Positions 15,905 to 17,753 of a DNA stretch of 17,753 nt are shown here, in pieces. The DNA is from CAYWQB01 sp964460785. GTDB taxonomy: Bacteria > Chlamydiota > Chlamydiia > Chlamydiales > CAYWQB01. Numbering within the stretch: position 1 is the first letter of the stretch; every line of letters starts with the position of its first letter. The notes below the pieces were generated by a model, which ran no database searches, was not told the DNA's origin, and saw nothing but the letters and a program-made list of their open reading frames with translations. The DNA lies in contig CAYWQB010000006.1 of NCBI GenBank assembly GCA_964460785.1, positions 1-17,753 of the forward strand, in the 5' to 3' direction. Made by a program: the position numbers and the translations under genes.

Positions 15905-16614
15905 GCTTCTTGCAAAGCTAGGCTTTCTTCTTTAAAGCGGTAACCAACACCTCGAACCGTTTCAATCCAATCGAAACCAGGTCCTAGTTTTTTTCGCAAA
16001 GAGGCAATATGCACATCAATATTTCTATCCATAATGAATGAATCATCATTTTGGATATCATCAAGTAGTTGATTGCGTGTTAAAACCTTGCCGCGATTCA
16101 TTAATAGACGACGAAGAATACCAAATTCTGAAAGAGTCACAGGAATATACTTGTTGCCTTTGCGGAGTAAATAACGGTCGATATCAAGAACAAACTCTCC
16201 AAAAGAAACACTTTTTGGAGCTTTTTGAGGTTCTGACTTCCCGCGGCGTAAAACAGCTTTAATTCTTGAAAAGAGTACTTTTGGGGAGAAAGGCTTTGGC
16301 ACATAGTCATCTGCACCAAGCTCAAGACCTAAGATCACATCAAGCTCTTCATTTTTCGCAGAAAGCATCACAATTGGAATATGCTTGAGGCGAGAGTTGC
16401 TTTTCATTTTCCGGCAAATATCCAGTCCATTCATTCCTGGTAGCATGATGTCAAGAATCACAAGATCTGGGCGCTCTCTTTCAATTGCCCGATATCCATT
16501 GAGACCATCTGTCTCAACATGCAGCTTGTAATTGTTAATATCAGCATGGAGCTTAACGAGAGCTACAATATCCTCTTCATCTTCAATTAACAGGATATTT
16601 TTCTTTTGAGCCAT
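15901..16614 (-). CDS. OmpR/PhoB-family response regulator
   Basis: This 237-residue two-component transcription factor has a receiver domain (about 5-120) and a winged-helix DNA-binding domain (about 135-232). The receiver is fully equipped: acidic pair E11/D12, phosphoacceptor D55 in VILDIMLPGMNG, S85 in MLSAK and K107 in VPKPF. The output domain has the usual signature from RNIDVHIASLRKKLG to IETVRGVGYRF. GGGAG lies about nine bases before the ATG. No histidine kinase is adjacent, so it is an orphan here. Chlamydia's OmpR-type regulator ChxR (CT630, from memory) has lost the phosphoacceptor; this protein may be its phosphorylatable counterpart, but orthology cannot be shown from this window. 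Confidence 0.95.
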   Translation of the reverse strand: MAQKKNILLIEDEEDIVALVKLHADINNYKLHVETDGLNGYRAIERERPDLVILDIMLPGMNGLDICRKMKSNSRLKHIPIVMLSAKNEELDVILGLELGADDYVPKPFSPKVLFSRIKAVLRRGKSEPQKAPKSVSFGEFVLDIDRYLLRKGNKYIPVTLSEFGILRRLLMNRGKVLTRNQLLDDIQNDDSFIMDRNIDVHIASLRKKLGPGFDWIETVRGVGYRFKEESLALQEA

Positions 16615-16671
16615 TTTCGAGTCTCCCTTTACAGTTTAGGGTTAGAAGACAAAATTTAAAAATAAAAATAA

Positions 16672-16677
16672 ATTATA
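16672..16677 (-). promoter_or_regulatory. Candidate -10 box upstream of the response regulator
   Basis: The minus strand reads a perfect TATAAT here, within a very AT-rich 80 bases, 58 bases upstream of the regulator ATG. The region at the proper -35 distance (ATGAAA) is poor, so the promoter is weak or activator-dependent, or the match is chance in AT-rich DNA. Confidence 0.35.
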
Positions 16678-16750
16678 CTTTCCAACCGCATTTATTTCAT
16701 CATTTTTTTAAAAAGCAGACTCCGTTCTAGGATAGCTTAGGCTTTTTTTC

Positions 16751-16774
16751 TAGAGAAAATAGCTGTTTTCTATA
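16751..16774 (+). repeat. Inverted repeat in the gap before the last gene
   Basis: TAGAGAAAA (16751-16759) pairs with TTTTCTATA (16766-16774) with one mismatch around a six-base loop. No T run follows on either strand, so it does not look like a terminator. It lies in the 234-base gap between the divergent response regulator and the TPR-like gene and could be an operator. The rest of that gap is AT-rich and holds no reading frame I can support. Confidence 0.35.
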
Positions 16775-16848
16775 CAAAGAAAGATTTTGCGCTTTTTCTA
16801 CCTATCTCTTTTAATGAAGCCTTCTTGCTAACACTTTTTTAGGGATCT

Positions 16849-17753
16849 ATGTCTTTTTTGCGCTTTATTCTTTTATCGAGCTTTCTTGCTGTCGTTGGTT
16901 GCCTCGCTTATGTCTTTTTTTCCTTTGATGAAGGCTACCAAATAGAGCAAGTCTTTCAAGCCTTCCAAAGCAAGTCGTTAAAAGAAGCTCGGATTGAGCT
17001 CGAGAAAATCAGAGAGAAAATTCCTCCGAGCGAAGCTGCCTATATTGATAGTTATTTACTGCGTGCAGAACATGCTCTTCCGGCAGCAAAAAAAGCACTT
17101 GAGCAAGCACTAATTGAAGCGCCAGAGGGCCGTTCTGTAGCAATCCATCAAAACCGAGCGATCAATGCACTGATCAGTCGAGACTTTGCTAGCTTGCAAG
17201 CAATCTGTAAGCACTTAGACAAACTCCCTCAAAATAACTACTCTCCTTTTTTCTCAGGATTAGAGGCTTTCTTAGACAAAAATTACCCCCAAGCTATTGA
17301 AAAGTTGCAGGCTCCGATCCACGATGAAAAGATACAAGATCCGTGGCTGAAAGTTGCCTTTCAAAAAAATTGCCCTCCCTTACTGCGCAGCCTGCTCTTA
17401 GCTCGCTCAACGCTTAGCCAATCCCCCGAATCGGCACGCTCGGTACTGGAAGCCGCCCAGCAACAAGGAGACTACCCTCAACTAGCCGCTCTATTTCTTG
17501 GTCTTAGCTTCCTAGAAGAAGCAAAAAGCAAGTCATATCCCGCAAATATCCCCTACTTAACAATGGCTAAAGAGCTTTTTGCTCAAGTCCCTCAAAAGGA
17601 CCCTTTTCTTGAGCTTGAGCAGCAGCAAATTGCTAAAGATTTAACAACTCTTAGCCAGTCCTTTATCGACCAGGGAGACTTCCAGAATCTCTCTATTACA
17701 CTCCCCTTGCTAACAAGCTGGAAAGAAATCAGCTCTCTTTCTGAGATCTCAGA
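16849..17753 (+). CDS. Exported TPR-like helical protein, 3' end outside the window
   Basis: The frame is open from the ATG at 16849 to the window edge, 301 codons with no stop, so the gene is truncated by the window and not broken. AGGGA lies just upstream of the start. The N-terminus is a signal or membrane anchor (about 1-26). VVGC at 15-18 fits a lipobox, although the following residues (LAYVFFSF) stay hydrophobic and favour a simple anchor. The rest is helical with many Ala, Leu, Gln and Glu and looks like degenerate tetratricopeptide repeats, for example around residues 45-60, 73-88 and 200-225. I do not recognise the family. It is divergent from the response regulator across 234 bases. 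Confidence 0.82.
   Translation, partial: MSFLRFILLSSFLAVVGCLAYVFFSFDEGYQIEQVFQAFQSKSLKEARIELEKIREKIPPSEAAYIDSYLLRAEHALPAAKKALEQALIEAPEGRSVAIHQNRAINALISRDFASLQAICKHLDKLPQNNYSPFFSGLEAFLDKNYPQAIEKLQAPIHDEKIQDPWLKVAFQKNCPPLLRSLLLARSTLSQSPESARSVLEAAQQQGDYPQLAALFLGLSFLEEAKSKSYPANIPYLTMAKELFAQVPQKDPFLELEQQQIAKDLTTLSQSFIDQGDFQNLSITLPLLTSWKEISSLSEIS

Noticed and set aside
15899..15919. Hairpin AGCTT/AAGCT at the convergent end of the zinc-ribbon and regulator genes as a terminator
   Set aside because: The stem has five pairs, lies within coding sequence and lacks a clean T run, so it is too weak to call.

Overview
The window reads as a piece of chromosome from an environmental ('Chlamydia-like') member of the Chlamydiae, of the Waddlia/Parachlamydia/Simkania kind. 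The main reason is gene order: tatD and dsbD on the minus strand, diverging from exbB, exbD, a TonB/TolA-like gene, tolB, pal and a LysM lipoprotein on the plus strand. From memory this matches Chlamydia trachomatis CT594-CT601. The downstream genes (a MORN-repeat protein, murI) and the other accessory genes do not follow the Chlamydiaceae layout as I remember it, so a non-Chlamydiaceae family is more likely. The assignment is inferred from gene order and protein style, not from a database search. I see no rRNA, tRNA, CRISPR array, insertion sequence or prophage.

Layout. 137-943 (+) is an unrecognised four-helix membrane protein, tail to tail with an SLC13-type transporter carrying two regulatory RCK_C domains (932-2776, -, TTG start). 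A small protein with two membrane helices and a soluble domain (2848-3390, +) runs into the 3' end of tatD. The dsbD-tatD operon (6129 to 3347, -) is coupled by a TGATG overlap. From a good candidate promoter at 6208-6237 the Tol-Pal operon runs on the plus strand: exbB, exbD, a TonB/TolA-like energy transducer, tolB, pal (with its own candidate promoter), a coiled-coil LysM lipoprotein, an 843-residue secreted MORN-type repeat protein and murI. The last two overlap by 26 bases.

Beyond murI lie a secreted, tail-anchored unknown protein (14375-14926, -, GTG start, overlapping murI by 60 bases), a zinc-ribbon membrane protein (15098-15904, +), an OmpR-type response regulator with an intact phosphorylation site (15901-16614, -) and the start of a TPR-like exported protein that leaves the window (16849 onward, +).

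How the parts fit. ExbB, ExbD and the TonB/TolA-like protein form a proton-driven inner-membrane motor. TolB and Pal carry its action to the outer membrane and peptidoglycan. The LysM lipoprotein supplies another wall-binding link. MurI makes the D-glutamate used in peptidoglycan, and DsbD delivers reducing power to the periplasm. The central 10 kb is therefore an envelope and division module of an organism with little peptidoglycan. The least explained element is the large MORN-repeat exported protein inserted between the LysM gene and murI.
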